From an uncultured Porphyromonadaceae bacterium (GTDB lineage Bacteria; Bacteroidota; Bacteroidia; Bacteroidales; Coprobacteraceae), in assembly GCA_900545915.1 (NCBI GenBank), contig URAV01000007.1, forward strand, positions 46,198 through 110,197: a stretch of DNA of 64,000 bases. The letters run 5' to 3'. A program made the position numbers and the translations under genes. Shown here one piece after another: positions 42,216 to 51,982 of this stretch (position 1 is the stretch's first letter; every line of letters starts with the position of its first letter). Below the pieces are notes generated by a model. The model did not search any database and had not been told where the DNA came from. It worked only from the letters and a program-made list of their open reading frames with translations.

Positions 42216-43418
42216 TTAACGGTTTGAGAGAATTGCTTGTGTATCGGATGCGATCATATATTCTTCGTCTGTAGGAATTACAACGACTTTTACTTTCGAT
42301 TCCGGGGCTGATAAATCTGCCTCTTTGCCGTGTATAGTACTATTCAGTTCTTCATTGATTTTTACACCCATAAATTCGAGTTGGCGGCACACTGTTGCAC
42401 GAGTTACGGTTTGGTTCTCTCCGACACCTCCCGTGAATACGATAATGTCTACTCCACCTAACACTGCCGTATAAGCTCCTATATATTTGGCAATTCGATA
42501 ATCATACATTTGTAAAGCAAGTTTTGCTCGTTCATTACCCTGAGCTATTGCAGCCTCTATTTCACGCATATCGGATGAAACGCCGGATATTCCCATTACA
42601 CCGCTTTTTTTGTTGACCAGCGTAGACAACCCATGTGCATCGAGATTTTCCTTTTCCATAATGAAAGATAGAGCTCCGGCGTCTACATCTCCGCATCGTG
42701 TTCCCATCATCAACCCTTCTACCGGAGTAAGTCCCATAGACGTATCTATCGATTTACCGTCTTTAATTGCTGTAATAGACCCTCCATTACCGATATGGCA
42801 GGTTATAATGCGTTGTTTTTCATAAGGAACTCCTAAAAATTCACATGCTCGACGGGATACGTAACGGTGACTGGTCCCGTGGAATCCATAGCGTCGGATA
42901 CCGTATTTTTCATACATCTCGTACGGAAGAGCGTACATATATGCATGCTTAGGCATGGTTTGATGGAATGCTGTGTCAAAAACCGCTACTTGAGGTACTT
43001 TGGGCAGTATCTTTTTTACTGCATCGATACCTTTGAGATTCGCCGGATTGTGCAATGGAGCGATGTCTATACATTCGATGATCTTTGCTTTAACTTCTTT
43101 ATCGATCAATACCGATTGGTTGAATTTTTCTCCACCGTGTACTACTCGGTGACCGACAGCTTCAATTTCATCGAGCGATTTTATACAGCCGTATTTTGCC
43201 CCGGAAAGAGTCTCCAATATAAATTCAATACCTATTGTGTGTTCAGGAATGTCTTTTTCAAGAATCACTTTTTCTCCGGAAGGAAGTGTGAATTTTAAAA
43301 AAGAACCTTTTAGTCCTATTTTCTCGATCCCTCCTTGAGCGAGAATATTTTTAGTTTGGGTATCGAATAGCTTGTATTTAATGGATGATGAACCGCAGTT
43401 CAGTACTAAAACTTTCAT
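42216..43418 (-). CDS. ackA: Acetate kinase
   Basis: Makes ATP and acetate from acetyl-phosphate in fermentation. The 400-residue protein begins LVLNCGSSSIKYKLFD, has VGHRVVHGGEKF (active-site arginine), and GFHGTSHRYV, IITCHIGNGGSITAI, and FTGGVGENQ near the end, all typical. It follows pta after 18 bp, the usual Pta-AckA operon. Confidence 0.97.
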   Translation of the reverse strand: MKVLVLNCGSSSIKYKLFDTQTKNILAQGGIEKIGLKGSFLKFTLPSGEKVILEKDIPEHTIGIEFILETLSGAKYGCIKSLDEIEAVGHRVVHGGEKFNQSVLIDKEVKAKIIECIDIAPLHNPANLKGIDAVKKILPKVPQVAVFDTAFHQTMPKHAYMYALPYEMYEKYGIRRYGFHGTSHRYVSRRACEFLGVPYEKQRIITCHIGNGGSITAIKDGKSIDTSMGLTPVEGLMMGTRCGDVDAGALSFIMEKENLDAHGLSTLVNKKSGVMGISGVSSDMREIEAAIAQGNERAKLALQMYDYRIAKYIGAYTAVLGGVDIIVFTGGVGENQTVTRATVCRQLEFMGVKINEELNSTIHGKEADLSAPESKVKVVVIPTDEEYMIASDTQAILSNR

Positions 43419-43436
43419 TGCCTTTGATTTAATAGG

Positions 43437-44444
43437 TTATTTTTTCATTCCGATAGCTTGATTGGCTGTAATAGCAACCATTTTGTAAATGTCTTCGACA
43501 GAGCATCCGCGAGACAGGTCGTTGATCGGTGCGGCAATACCTTGAAGTATTGGTCCGACAGCTTCTGCGCCGGCAAGACGTTGTACGAGTTTATAGGTAA
43601 TATTCCCCGTTTCTAAAGATGGGAATACCAGTACATTGGCATTTCCTGCTATCTCGCTACCCGGAGCTTTAGACATTCCTACTGCAGGAACGATCGCTGC
43701 ATCGGCTTGTAATTCTCCGTCGATTTTTAATGAAGAATCCATTTCTTTTGCGATACGGGTGGCTTCTACTACTTTATCTACCATTTCATGTTTTGCACTG
43801 CCCTTGGTAGAGAAGCTTAACATGGCTATGCGAGGTTCAAATCCGGCAAGAGTTCGGGTCGTGTGTCCTGTCGAAACTGCTATTTGGGCGAGTTCTTCGG
43901 CATTGGGATTAGGTAATACGGCACAATCTGCGAATACCATAATGCCGTTTTCTCCGTAGTTTTTGTTCGGCAGGAACATTAGGAAAGCTCCTGATACAAC
44001 ACTGACTCCGGGAGCTGTTTTTACGATTTGAAATGCTGCACGTAAAACATTTCCTGTAGTATTTTGTGCTCCGGCAACTTCTCCGTCTGCATGGCCGCTT
44101 TTGATCATCAACGCAGCAAGGAAAAGCGGATCTTCAACTTGTTTTGCGGCTTGTTCTTCTGTCATGCCTTTCTTTTTGCGAAGCTCGAATAACAAGTTGG
44201 CATATTCTTCTTTTCTTTCATGATTTTTCGGATCTACAATAATTGCATTTCCGATGTTTTGTAATCCGTGTTTTTCGGCTAAAGCCATGATCTCGGCAGG
44301 ATTACCGATTAACGTAATGTAAGCTACTTTGTCAGCAATAAGTTTATCTGCTGCTTTCAAAGTCCGTTCTTCAGTTCCTTCTGGAAGAACAATGCGCTGC
44401 ATATCAGCTTTTGCACGCGCAATAATTTGATTCATTAATTCCAT
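43437..44444 (-). CDS. pta: Phosphate acetyltransferase
   Basis: Converts acetyl-CoA and phosphate to acetyl-phosphate. About 335 residues, the short (single-domain) type: RIVLPEGTEERTLKAA near the start, GHADGEVAGAQNTTGNVLRA, and LVFPSLETGNITYKLVQRL. The ATG at 44444 was chosen over the longer frame because the family starts there and a promoter lies 55 bp upstream. First gene of the pta-ackA operon. Confidence 0.96.
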   Translation of the reverse strand: MELMNQIIARAKADMQRIVLPEGTEERTLKAADKLIADKVAYITLIGNPAEIMALAEKHGLQNIGNAIIVDPKNHERKEEYANLLFELRKKKGMTEEQAAKQVEDPLFLAALMIKSGHADGEVAGAQNTTGNVLRAAFQIVKTAPGVSVVSGAFLMFLPNKNYGENGIMVFADCAVLPNPNAEELAQIAVSTGHTTRTLAGFEPRIAMLSFSTKGSAKHEMVDKVVEATRIAKEMDSSLKIDGELQADAAIVPAVGMSKAPGSEIAGNANVLVFPSLETGNITYKLVQRLAGAEAVGPILQGIAAPINDLSRGCSVEDIYKMVAITANQAIGMKK

Positions 44445-44498
44445 TGTTATTAGGAAATATAAAGTTGATTTATTTGAATTTGCATTTAAAATACGGTG

Positions 44499-44506
44499 CA
44501 AAAATA
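44499..44506 (-). promoter_or_regulatory. -7 element for pta-ackA
   Basis: Minus strand TATTTTTG, full TAnnTTTG match, 54 bp before the pta ATG at 44444. Confidence 0.5.
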
Positions 44507-44679
44507 CGAAAAAATGCTATATGGAGATAGCAATTTTGGATAAAAAAATATATCTCTATATGACAAATAAGTTTAAAAAGAGACTTTTAAGTTTTTTTAT
44601 ATAATTTATCGGCATGCAGGTATACAGGAGTTCAGGATATGAAGTCTTGTATTTTGAATTTGGATACAAAATGAATCGG

Positions 44680-44725
44680 AATGTTCAAAATTTTGTTTAG
44701 ACCGGGGTGAGGATGTTTTTCGAGG
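44680..44725 (-). repeat. Possible truncated repeat, copy D
   Basis: In the pta-waaA gap, GAGGATGTTTTTC (44709-44721) matches copy B exactly in reverse orientation. TGTTCAAAATTTT and ACCGGGG upstream also align with the inverted right end of copy B. Only about one third of the element is present. The rest of the gap (44445-44768) holds the pta promoter and no open frame. Confidence 0.35.
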
Positions 44726-44768
44726 TATTTTGAGATTATGGATACTAAAATAATATGTCACATTGAAT

Positions 44769-46001
44769 TTATATTTCAGGATAAAGTTCCTTCAATATTT
44801 TTTTTGAAGCTCCGGAGTTATTTTGGATATATTGTCCTGCCGTAATCCCTGCTTTAGATAAAAATTCTTTATTTTCAAGAAGTCTGTCCATCAAAAGCTT
44901 AAAGTCTTCCGATTTGGATATACTAAATCCTCCTCCATCAATAATGAGTTCTTTAGCTTCCTTAAATTTTTTGTGGTTAGGCCCGAAAATGACAGGGATA
45001 CCATATACGGCAGCTTCAGGAACATTATGTATTCCTGCACCGAATCCTCCTCCGACATAAGCGACTTGCCCGTAACGATAGATGGAGGAGAGCAGTCCGA
45101 AACAGTCTATGATAATGCAGTCGGCCTCTTGTACGTTTTTTTCATTAGCCTGTGTGTATCGAATAGCAGTCCGGTTCAAGCGAGATAAAATAAATTGTAT
45201 ATGTTCTTCATGTATTTCATGGGGTGCGATGATAAGTTTCATTTCGGGATGACGGTTGAAATAGTCGATGAAGATCTCCTCGTCTTTCGGCCATGAACTT
45301 CCGGCGATCAAGGTGAAATTTCCTTTTGAAAATTGTTCGATAAGTGGTAATTCCTTAGCTTGGCTACGGATCTCCAAAACACGGTCGAATCGGGTATCGC
45401 CTGTTACCGAAACTTTTGTTATTCCTATGTCTTTAAGGAGCTTTTTAGAATTTTCATCTTGAACGTATAAGTGTTCAAAATTTTGTAATATTTTTCTGAA
45501 GTAACTACCGTAAGGTCTAAAAAATATTTGAGAAGGCCTGAATATCGCAGAAATGATGTATGTAGGAATATTTCTCTTTGCAAGAGCATTCAGATAATTT
45601 CCCCAGAATTCATATTTGATAAATATAGCCTGCTTGGGTTTCAATATATTTAGAAAGCGATTGACGTTATTGGGCAGATCAAAAGGCAAATAGCAAATCA
45701 GGTCTGCTTTAGGATAATTTTTCCTGACTTCATAACCGGATGGAGAGAAAAAGGTTATGGCTATTTTTTGTTCCGGATAATGTGCCTTTATTGCCTCGAT
45801 TATAGGACGTCCTTGTTCGAACTCACCGAGTGAAGATGCGTGTATCCATATATATCCCCCTTCAGGATCGGCATTTTGTGCAAGATAGTGAAACACTTCT
45901 TTATGTCCCTGTTTCATCTTGCGTGCTTTGGGATTGCGAAAAGATGCAATGTTGACAAGTTGTTTATATGTATAAATGCCGAAATTATAAAGTATGTTCA
46001 T
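44769..46001 (-). CDS. waaA: 3-deoxy-D-manno-octulosonic acid transferase
   Basis: Adds Kdo to lipid A precursor at the inner membrane. The 410-residue protein has the N-terminal ASLGEFEQGRPIIEAIK segment (catalytic Glu region), FIKYEFWGNYLNAL, IAGSSWPKDEEI and the donor-binding AYVGGGFGAGIHNVPEAAVYGIPVIFGPN, all typical of KdtA/WaaA. It lies 44 bp after the outer-membrane protein gene. Confidence 0.93.
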   Translation of the reverse strand: MNILYNFGIYTYKQLVNIASFRNPKARKMKQGHKEVFHYLAQNADPEGGYIWIHASSLGEFEQGRPIIEAIKAHYPEQKIAITFFSPSGYEVRKNYPKADLICYLPFDLPNNVNRFLNILKPKQAIFIKYEFWGNYLNALAKRNIPTYIISAIFRPSQIFFRPYGSYFRKILQNFEHLYVQDENSKKLLKDIGITKVSVTGDTRFDRVLEIRSQAKELPLIEQFSKGNFTLIAGSSWPKDEEIFIDYFNRHPEMKLIIAPHEIHEEHIQFILSRLNRTAIRYTQANEKNVQEADCIIIDCFGLLSSIYRYGQVAYVGGGFGAGIHNVPEAAVYGIPVIFGPNHKKFKEAKELIIDGGGFSISKSEDFKLLMDRLLENKEFLSKAGITAGQYIQNNSGASKKILKELYPEI

Positions 46002-46045
46002 GATTACGAAATAGACTTCTTTGAAAGGAGTTTGTTTTTATGGGA

Positions 46046-47128
46046 TTATAAAATATTTTTCAATCGGTTTTTTCTTGACGGATCATTCCTTTTTTTCCAA
46101 CTTTCGTTGTTTAGGTTGAACCTTACAATCAATTGTTGCTGAAGATCTACATGAGAGCGTGTCGTATGGAAATTGACCGATGCCATGCAATTTACGAATC
46201 TGTTCCGGAAAAAATAGAAATAGATGTCGGTACGGTTATATAATTTAGCCTGATAGAAGGGATCTCCTTGATTTAGCTGACTGCCTAATTGGGGATAAAA
46301 CGGCTGTTGATTGCCTCCGGTATAAAATGTGTTTTTTAATCCGATGAAGCGCCATTCTGCCAGAATTTCCGCTGTAATGCCTTGAGGATGATGCCAAGTG
46401 CCTATCCCCCGATTACGTTCTAAGCTCAGTAAGTATCCGCATTGAATGGTCAGAGAATCTAAAGGGGAGACAAACCGAGTCAGGTTTAGTCCTACATAAG
46501 GGTGCACGACCATGTCGTCGGTAACCGATTGTCCTTCCGTCGCATTTTTCGAACGAGCAAGATGGTTCATGACGATATTTCCTCCGGCATAAAATATGCC
46601 GGGTTGCCAACGTCCGCTTCCGACTATAATAAAGGCTTCTCTACGTTTTTCGGTTTGCATTTGTCGCCAGTCGATATAGATTTCTCCGTATCCTTTATGC
46701 CCGATATATTGAAATAGAGCTCCCGTGATATTCGGACGGAAAATCGTCAAAGAATCGTATTGGAGAAATGCCGGAAGGATTTCTATCAATTGAGTGCGGG
46801 CGAATGACCCGAAGGACATCTTGAATTTGGGGCTTTCGTAATGATAATATGCTGTCAAGTTGAGAGACCCCTCGTCTTTTTTTGCCCCCATCGGTTGTAT
46901 CCAGCTACCTCCTACCATGATTCGGTGTTTGTTGTCGAGAACACCTATACCGATTTCCGGGGAGAGTCTGGTTCCGAAAAATGTCTGAGATGTTTGTCCC
47001 GGATATTTGTACTCTCTGTTATCGAAAAATCCGGTCATGTCGACATCCCATAATATATTTTGAGCCGTTATCCCTGAAGATAAGACCGACAACACGGCTA
47101 ATATCAGACTCCGTTTAATGTGTTTCAT
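46046..47128 (-). CDS. Outer-membrane beta-barrel protein of unknown function
   Basis: A 360-residue protein with signal peptide (SSGITAQ) and repeated amphipathic strands with periodic aromatics and glycine (FKMSFGSFARTQLIEI, WQPGIFYAGGNIVMNH, TIQCGYLLSLERNRG). It looks like a porin-like or channel barrel; no specific family recognised. The ATG at 47128 was chosen because it gives the signal peptide and overlaps the gltX stop (ATGA), implying translational coupling. The longer frame upstream lies inside gltX and is a shadow. Confidence 0.65.
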   Translation of the reverse strand: MKHIKRSLILAVLSVLSSGITAQNILWDVDMTGFFDNREYKYPGQTSQTFFGTRLSPEIGIGVLDNKHRIMVGGSWIQPMGAKKDEGSLNLTAYYHYESPKFKMSFGSFARTQLIEILPAFLQYDSLTIFRPNITGALFQYIGHKGYGEIYIDWRQMQTEKRREAFIIVGSGRWQPGIFYAGGNIVMNHLARSKNATEGQSVTDDMVVHPYVGLNLTRFVSPLDSLTIQCGYLLSLERNRGIGTWHHPQGITAEILAEWRFIGLKNTFYTGGNQQPFYPQLGSQLNQGDPFYQAKLYNRTDIYFYFFRNRFVNCMASVNFHTTRSHVDLQQQLIVRFNLNNESWKKRNDPSRKNRLKNIL

Positions 47129-48642
47129 TGGAGAACTTCTATTGCTTTTTTTATCCGTTTGATGGTTTCTTCTTTTCCCAGTATGGCTGTGATGTCGAAC
47201 ATGTGAGGACCTTTGCATTCTCCTACTACGGCAAGTCTGAATGCATTCATGACGTTACCCATGTGATAATTGTTTTCGGTAATCCAGCCTAATACGATTT
47301 TTTCGGTGTCTTCCGAAGCAAAGTCTGTTATGTTTTCGAGAATCTCGATCAGCTCTTTCATTCGTTCAGGAGTATCTTCTTTCCATCGTTTTTTTACCGA
47401 CTTCTCTTCATAACTTTCCGGGGCAATGAAGAAATAAGAAGTTTGAGCCCAAAGTTCTTTGACGAAAGAGATACGATCTTTTACCAATCCTATGATTTTG
47501 GCTGTTTTGGCAGGATCGGCAGATATCCCTTTTTCCTGTAGGATCGGCAAGAATAATTCAGTAAGTTCTTCGTTACTTTTATTTTGTATATATTTATGAT
47601 TAAACCATTTTCCTTTTTCGAAATCGAATTTTGCTCCGTTTTTACTGCATTTTTCAAGAGAAAACAATTTAATCAAGTCGTCCATAGAAAGAATTTCCTG
47701 ATCGTTCCCGGGATTCCATCCTAAAAGGGCAAGGAAATTTATTACGGCTTCGGGCAGATATCCTGCTTCACGATAGCCTGATGATACCTCACCGGTTTTA
47801 GGATCATGCCATTCGAGCGGAAAAACAGGGAATCCCAAACGGTCACCGTCTCGTTTACTCAGTTTACCATTTCCGTCAGGTTTCAGCAATAGAGACAAAT
47901 GCGCAAATTTGGGCATAGTGTCTTTCCATCCGAAAGCTCTGTATAATAAAACATGTAAAGGTGCTGATGGTAACCATTCCTCTCCACGTATGACATGGGA
48001 AATTTCCATTAAATGGTCATCGACGATATTGGCGAGATGGTAAGTCGGCAGATTATCGGACGATTTATACAGAACTTTATCGTCTAAGATAGATGAATTG
48101 ATGATAACTTCTCCACGTATAAGATCGTTAACATGAACATCTTCTCCGGGTTCTACTTTGAACCGTACGACATATTGTTTCCCCTCTGCTATCAGTCTGT
48201 CGATTTCTTCTTTCGGAAGAGTCAGGGAGTTCCGCATCTGCATCCGAGTCGAGGCATCATATTGAAAGTTAGGGATTTCTTTTCTTTTGGTCTCCAGCTC
48301 TTCTGGTGTATCGAAAGCTATATATGCTTTCCCGTCAGAAAGAAGTTGCTCTACATATTTTCGGTAAATGTCTTTACGTTCCGATTGGCGGTAAGGAGCA
48401 TGATCGCCTCCATAACCGACCCCTTCATCGAATTTTATTCCCAACCATTCGAGTGCTTCTATAATGTAAGCTTCAGCTCCGGGAACAAATCTTTGAGAGT
48501 CGGTATCCTCGATTCGGAGAATCATATCTCCATTGTGCTGTTTGGCAAACAAGTAGTTATAAAGGGCGGTTCTCACTCCGCCGATATGCAGCGCTCCTGT
48601 GGGACTGGGAGCAAATCGTACTCTTACTTTTCTTTCGGACAT
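47125..48642 (-). CDS. gltX: Glutamyl-tRNA synthetase
   Basis: Charges tRNA-Glu. The 505-residue class I synthetase has the HIGH motif as PSPTGALHIGG (residues about 11-21) and the KMSKS motif as KLSKRDG. The C-terminal helical anticodon-binding region is present. Its stop overlaps the start of the barrel-protein gene. A -7 box lies 26 bp upstream. Confidence 0.97.
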   Translation of the reverse strand: MSERKVRVRFAPSPTGALHIGGVRTALYNYLFAKQHNGDMILRIEDTDSQRFVPGAEAYIIEALEWLGIKFDEGVGYGGDHAPYRQSERKDIYRKYVEQLLSDGKAYIAFDTPEELETKRKEIPNFQYDASTRMQMRNSLTLPKEEIDRLIAEGKQYVVRFKVEPGEDVHVNDLIRGEVIINSSILDDKVLYKSSDNLPTYHLANIVDDHLMEISHVIRGEEWLPSAPLHVLLYRAFGWKDTMPKFAHLSLLLKPDGNGKLSKRDGDRLGFPVFPLEWHDPKTGEVSSGYREAGYLPEAVINFLALLGWNPGNDQEILSMDDLIKLFSLEKCSKNGAKFDFEKGKWFNHKYIQNKSNEELTELFLPILQEKGISADPAKTAKIIGLVKDRISFVKELWAQTSYFFIAPESYEEKSVKKRWKEDTPERMKELIEILENITDFASEDTEKIVLGWITENNYHMGNVMNAFRLAVVGECKGPHMFDITAILGKEETIKRIKKAIEVLQ

Positions 48643-48667
48643 AGTATCGTTTTTTGAAATCAGGGAA

Positions 48668-48675
48668 CAAAATTA
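48668..48675 (-). promoter_or_regulatory. -7 element for gltX
   Basis: Minus strand TAATTTTG, full TAnnTTTG match, 25 bp before the gltX ATG. Confidence 0.5.
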
Positions 48676-48738
48676 ACTCTTTTTTTTGATTTCCTATACT
48701 TTATTATAAAAAGACTGTTGATACTGTATTCCCCAATA

Positions 48739-48942
48739 TTATGAGTCGAGTTCTTCCAGCATTTTTTTTATTTCTTCATCTGTTTCGAACAGTTTATCTT
48801 TACAGAACCTTAATAAAGAAAGTGACCGGTCTGTATAGGTTTTCAGTTCGTCGATTTCACATTCATTGTTCTGCAGCTTGGTAACAATTTCTTCCAACTC
48901 GGCAATGGCCTGAGCATAAGTTTGTTTTTTCTTTTCAGCCAT
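48739..48942 (-). CDS. xseB: Exodeoxyribonuclease VII small subunit
   Basis: A 67-residue helical protein (YAQAIAELEEIVTKLQNNECEIDEL), the XseB pattern. It forms the small subunit of exonuclease VII with XseA, encoded 10 bp upstream in the same operon. Confidence 0.93.
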   Translation of the reverse strand: MAEKKKQTYAQAIAELEEIVTKLQNNECEIDELKTYTDRSLSLLRFCKDKLFETDEEIKKMLEELDS

Positions 48943-48952
48943 ATTTTATAGT

Positions 48953-50320
48953 TTAAATGATTGTAGATTCTTTTTCTCCATCTTTGAAAAGGGTTGTGAT
49001 TTTATCTCCCGGATGTAATTCTAAAATACTCCGAATTACTTTCCCTGACTTTAAAGTGAGGCTATATCCCTGTTTTAATATATGTTCCGGTGATGTTAAA
49101 TCTATTGTTTTACCGAGAATGTCGAGATGCTGTTTCTCTGTTTTTATCGTATAAAAAATCGCTTGGCGAAGAGAATGCTCGAGCCGATATAAGTTCGACC
49201 GTTCCTGCGGTAAAGATTTTTCGATGATTCTTGGTAATGATATAGAGAGATTATTAATACGGATTCTTTCCTTAAATAATTGTTCTCTTGATTTTTGGAT
49301 AATGGTCTGTTGTATTTTTTGAATTCTGTTTTTTTCTGCTTGTACTTGTCGATCGAGCAGGCGAGGGATTTCTTGAGTGACTATGGAGAGAAATTTTTCT
49401 TTTTTATGTATGTGCTGTTGCAGTAAAAAGACAATAGCATCGCGTAGAGAGGTACGCTGTTCATCGGCTTTTTGAGTTTGCGAAATTAACCATTCGGCAG
49501 CGGCAGTAGGCGTTTTTACCCGTATATTAGCAACTTTGTCGATAACGGTTTCATCCCGATCGTGTCCGATACCTGTCAATATCGGTAATGGAAATTGAGC
49601 AATGTGCTGGGCTAACAGGTAACTGTCGAAACAACTTAATTCGGTAGTTGCTCCTCCGCCTCTGATAATGACTACTCCGTCGAAATTGTCTGCTTGTTCA
49701 TAAATCTTTTCTAATGCGGCAATAATGGAGGATTCGGCTTGGTTACCTTGCATGACGGCTTGAAAGAGAACTGTATAAAAAATATATCCTTCGGAGTTGT
49801 TCTTTAGTTGATTTGTAAAGTCTCCATATCCTGCTGCCGTCTGAGAGGATATTACGGCAATACGTTGGGGAGGAAAAGCCCATGTCAACTCTTTATTCAT
49901 ATCGATCACTCCTTCATCGGATAACTGACGTAAAATCTCTGCTCTGTGGCGAGCTATGTCTCCTAATGTATATGAGGGATCTATATCGTGTACGGTTAAT
50001 GTGAACCCGTATAATTCATGAAAATCTATACTGACCTGAACCAGAACTTTTATTCCGGCACTGAATGGTTCTCCGGTCTGTTCTTCAAAATAAGGTTTCA
50101 GCATCAGGAATGTCGAAGCCCAGATTATTCCTTTTGCTTTTGCGATAATTTGGCCTGAACGACTGTCTTTTTCGGCAAATTCAAGATAACAATGTCCTGA
50201 ATAGTTTTCTCTTGCTTCACTTATTTCGGCAGAGACCCAGTACCGTTCAGGAAATCCGTCGTTCAGTGTTTCCCGAATCAGAGAATTCAGTTCGTATAAA
50301 GATATATTTTGTATGGCCAT
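48953..50320 (-). CDS. xseA: Exodeoxyribonuclease VII large subunit
   Basis: Catalytic subunit of the single-strand exonuclease. The 455-residue protein has an N-terminal OB fold (YWVSAEISEARENYSGHCYLEF), then the conserved catalytic core (RIAVISSQTAAGYGDF; DGVVIIRGGGATTELSCFD; PILTGIGHDRDETVIDKVAN) and a C-terminal coiled coil. It lies between mnmA (34 bp) and xseB (10 bp). Confidence 0.95.
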   Translation of the reverse strand: MAIQNISLYELNSLIRETLNDGFPERYWVSAEISEARENYSGHCYLEFAEKDSRSGQIIAKAKGIIWASTFLMLKPYFEEQTGEPFSAGIKVLVQVSIDFHELYGFTLTVHDIDPSYTLGDIARHRAEILRQLSDEGVIDMNKELTWAFPPQRIAVISSQTAAGYGDFTNQLKNNSEGYIFYTVLFQAVMQGNQAESSIIAALEKIYEQADNFDGVVIIRGGGATTELSCFDSYLLAQHIAQFPLPILTGIGHDRDETVIDKVANIRVKTPTAAAEWLISQTQKADEQRTSLRDAIVFLLQQHIHKKEKFLSIVTQEIPRLLDRQVQAEKNRIQKIQQTIIQKSREQLFKERIRINNLSISLPRIIEKSLPQERSNLYRLEHSLRQAIFYTIKTEKQHLDILGKTIDLTSPEHILKQGYSLTLKSGKVIRSILELHPGDKITTLFKDGEKESTII

Positions 50321-50354
50321 ATCATCGGAACTTTGTAAATATCAGATTTATACT

Positions 50355-51476
50355 TTATTTCTGAGAATATTTTTTTAAGTTGCGTTGGTCTGAAATTATT
50401 CCGCCGCCAATCACTTGATTGCCGGAATAGAATACGGCAGATTGTCCCGGAGTTACGGCAGATACCGGTTCTCTAAATTTGACGATTATGTGGTTGTCGT
50501 CTGTAAGAAATAGAGTCCCTCGTATTGCCGGACTCCGGTAACGGATTCGTATTTGGATCTCTCTATCGGATATTTGATCGATGGGCATGTTTATAACGGG
50601 AGATTCTACAAGCATCTCGGTAGTTAGCAAATCTTCTTTATTTCCCAACCTGATCGTATTCTTATACGGATTTATTTTTATTACATAAGCCGGATGTCCG
50701 AGAGCTATTTCCAAACCTTTTCTCTGGCCTATTGTATAAAACGGAAAGCCTTTATGCAGTCCCAGTTTTTTCCCTTTCTCATCGACGAAAAAGCCTTTGC
50801 CGACAACTTCATTCAGATTAGGAATTTGTTGCATGAGAAAATCCCGATAGTCGTTTTCTATGAAACATACCTCCATGCTCTCTTTTTTCTCGACTTTTTC
50901 TTTGAATCCTTTTTGAAGAACGTATGTTTTTATTTCTTCTTTCGTGATATTCCCTAAAGGAAATAACGTTCGGGCAAGTTCTTTCTGTCCGAGTCTCCAT
51001 AGAAAATAAGACTGGTCTTTTTGGGGATCTAAACCTTTCTCGAGAATATACCTATTCATATTTTGGGTTATGCGTGCATAATGTCCGGTAGCGATGTAAT
51101 CACATTCTAACCGATCGGCTTCATCAAGCAGATATTTCCATTTGAAGTAAAGATTGCACATGACACAGGGATTAGGAGTACGTGCTTGTAAATATTCGTC
51201 AATAAAGGATTGTACGACCGTTTTTCTGAATTCGTCTCTTACATCGAGTGTATAATGCGGAATGGCAAGTTTTTTTGCTAAAGATCGTGCTTCTAATATA
51301 TGGTCGGGTTCTTTTTGTTCGGGAGTAGAAAAATGAGAAGGGATATCCCACATTCGCAGAGTTATTCCCAGAACTTCGTATCCTTGGTCTTGCAACAGCA
51401 TACATACGGCGGAGCTGTCTATTCCTCCGCTCATCCCGACTAATATTTTTTTCTTTCCAGAAAAGTTTGTTGCCAT
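50355..51476 (-). CDS. mnmA: tRNA-specific 2-thiouridylase
   Basis: Installs the 2-thio group at U34 of Lys, Glu and Gln tRNAs. The 373-residue protein has the PP-loop MSGGIDSSAV, the NPCVMCN segment with catalytic cysteine (residues about 101-107), ATGHYAR, and KDQSYFLW. FYTIGQRKGLEIALG is typical. The second active-site cysteine is in MEVCFIEN. First gene of mnmA-xseA-xseB. Confidence 0.92.
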   Translation of the reverse strand: MATNFSGKKKILVGMSGGIDSSAVCMLLQDQGYEVLGITLRMWDIPSHFSTPEQKEPDHILEARSLAKKLAIPHYTLDVRDEFRKTVVQSFIDEYLQARTPNPCVMCNLYFKWKYLLDEADRLECDYIATGHYARITQNMNRYILEKGLDPQKDQSYFLWRLGQKELARTLFPLGNITKEEIKTYVLQKGFKEKVEKKESMEVCFIENDYRDFLMQQIPNLNEVVGKGFFVDEKGKKLGLHKGFPFYTIGQRKGLEIALGHPAYVIKINPYKNTIRLGNKEDLLTTEMLVESPVINMPIDQISDREIQIRIRYRSPAIRGTLFLTDDNHIIVKFREPVSAVTPGQSAVFYSGNQVIGGGIISDQRNLKKYSQK

Positions 51477-51503
51477 ATTTAATCCTTATGGAATTGTAAT
51501 ATG

Positions 51504-51511
51504 CAAAAATA
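51504..51511 (-). promoter_or_regulatory. -7 element for mnmA
   Basis: Minus strand TATTTTTG, full TAnnTTTG match, 27 bp before the mnmA ATG. Confidence 0.5.
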
Positions 51512-51639
51512 GAAAACTTTAAACAACTCTTGGAGTCTTCTTTAATAAAGTTATATACAAAGGATGAAAAGAAATAGGTATAAAATGTTTTTCCCCGATC
51601 ATCTGACAGATAAATATTTTTGTTTTACTCCGCCATATT

Positions 51640-51677
51640 AAAAACGCAACTGATCGAAAACAATCAGTTGCGTTTTT
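51640..51677 (-). terminator. Terminator after rpmH (bidirectional)
   Basis: A perfect 15-bp stem AAAAACGCAACTGAT/ATCAGTTGCGTTTTT, 8-nt loop. Because of the A/T ends it can terminate in both directions. It lies 53 bp after the rpmH stop. Confidence 0.85.
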
Positions 51678-51730
51678 AGGGAAGTCTAAAAATAGAATTT
51701 CCTTTTAAGGAACTTGCCTTAAAATATTTT

Positions 51731-51883
51731 TTATCCGTTATATTCGTCAGATACTGTCAATTTTTTTCTGCCTTTAGCACGACGGGCAGCTAATACGCGA
51801 CGTCCGTTTGCGGTAGCCATTCTCGAACGGAAACCGTGTTTGTTTTTTCTTTTTCTGTTTGAAGGTTGAAATGTTCTTTTCAT
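51731..51883 (-). CDS. rpmH: 50S ribosomal protein bL34
   Basis: A 50-residue very basic protein read from the minus strand: it starts MKRTFQPSNRKRKNKHGF and continues RSRMATANGRRVLAARR, the invariant bL34 core, then a short extension ending SDEYNG. A canonical promoter lies upstream. It is not adjacent to rnpA in this window. Confidence 0.97.
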   Translation of the reverse strand: MKRTFQPSNRKRKNKHGFRSRMATANGRRVLAARRAKGRKKLTVSDEYNG

Positions 51884-51925
51884 TGCCGTATATTTTTTAT
51901 CGTTATTATTTCAAAATTCGGACTG

Positions 51926-51957
51926 CAAAAATAGATACTTTTTTTTAATAAACCAAA
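51926..51957 (-). promoter_or_regulatory. Promoter for rpmH
   Basis: Minus strand: TTTG (51957-51954), 20-bp spacer, TATTTTTG (51933-51926); 43 bp before the rpmH ATG. Confidence 0.7.
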
Positions 51958-51982
51958 GGATAAATGGTTTTTAGACAAAACT

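Noticed and set aside
44515..44570. Imperfect AT-rich inverted repeat upstream of pta.
   Set aside because: Short, mismatched stem made almost entirely of A and T; not distinguishable from background.
47129..47218. 30-codon upstream extension of the barrel protein.
   Set aside because: Lies inside the gltX coding sequence in another frame; the real start overlaps the gltX stop.
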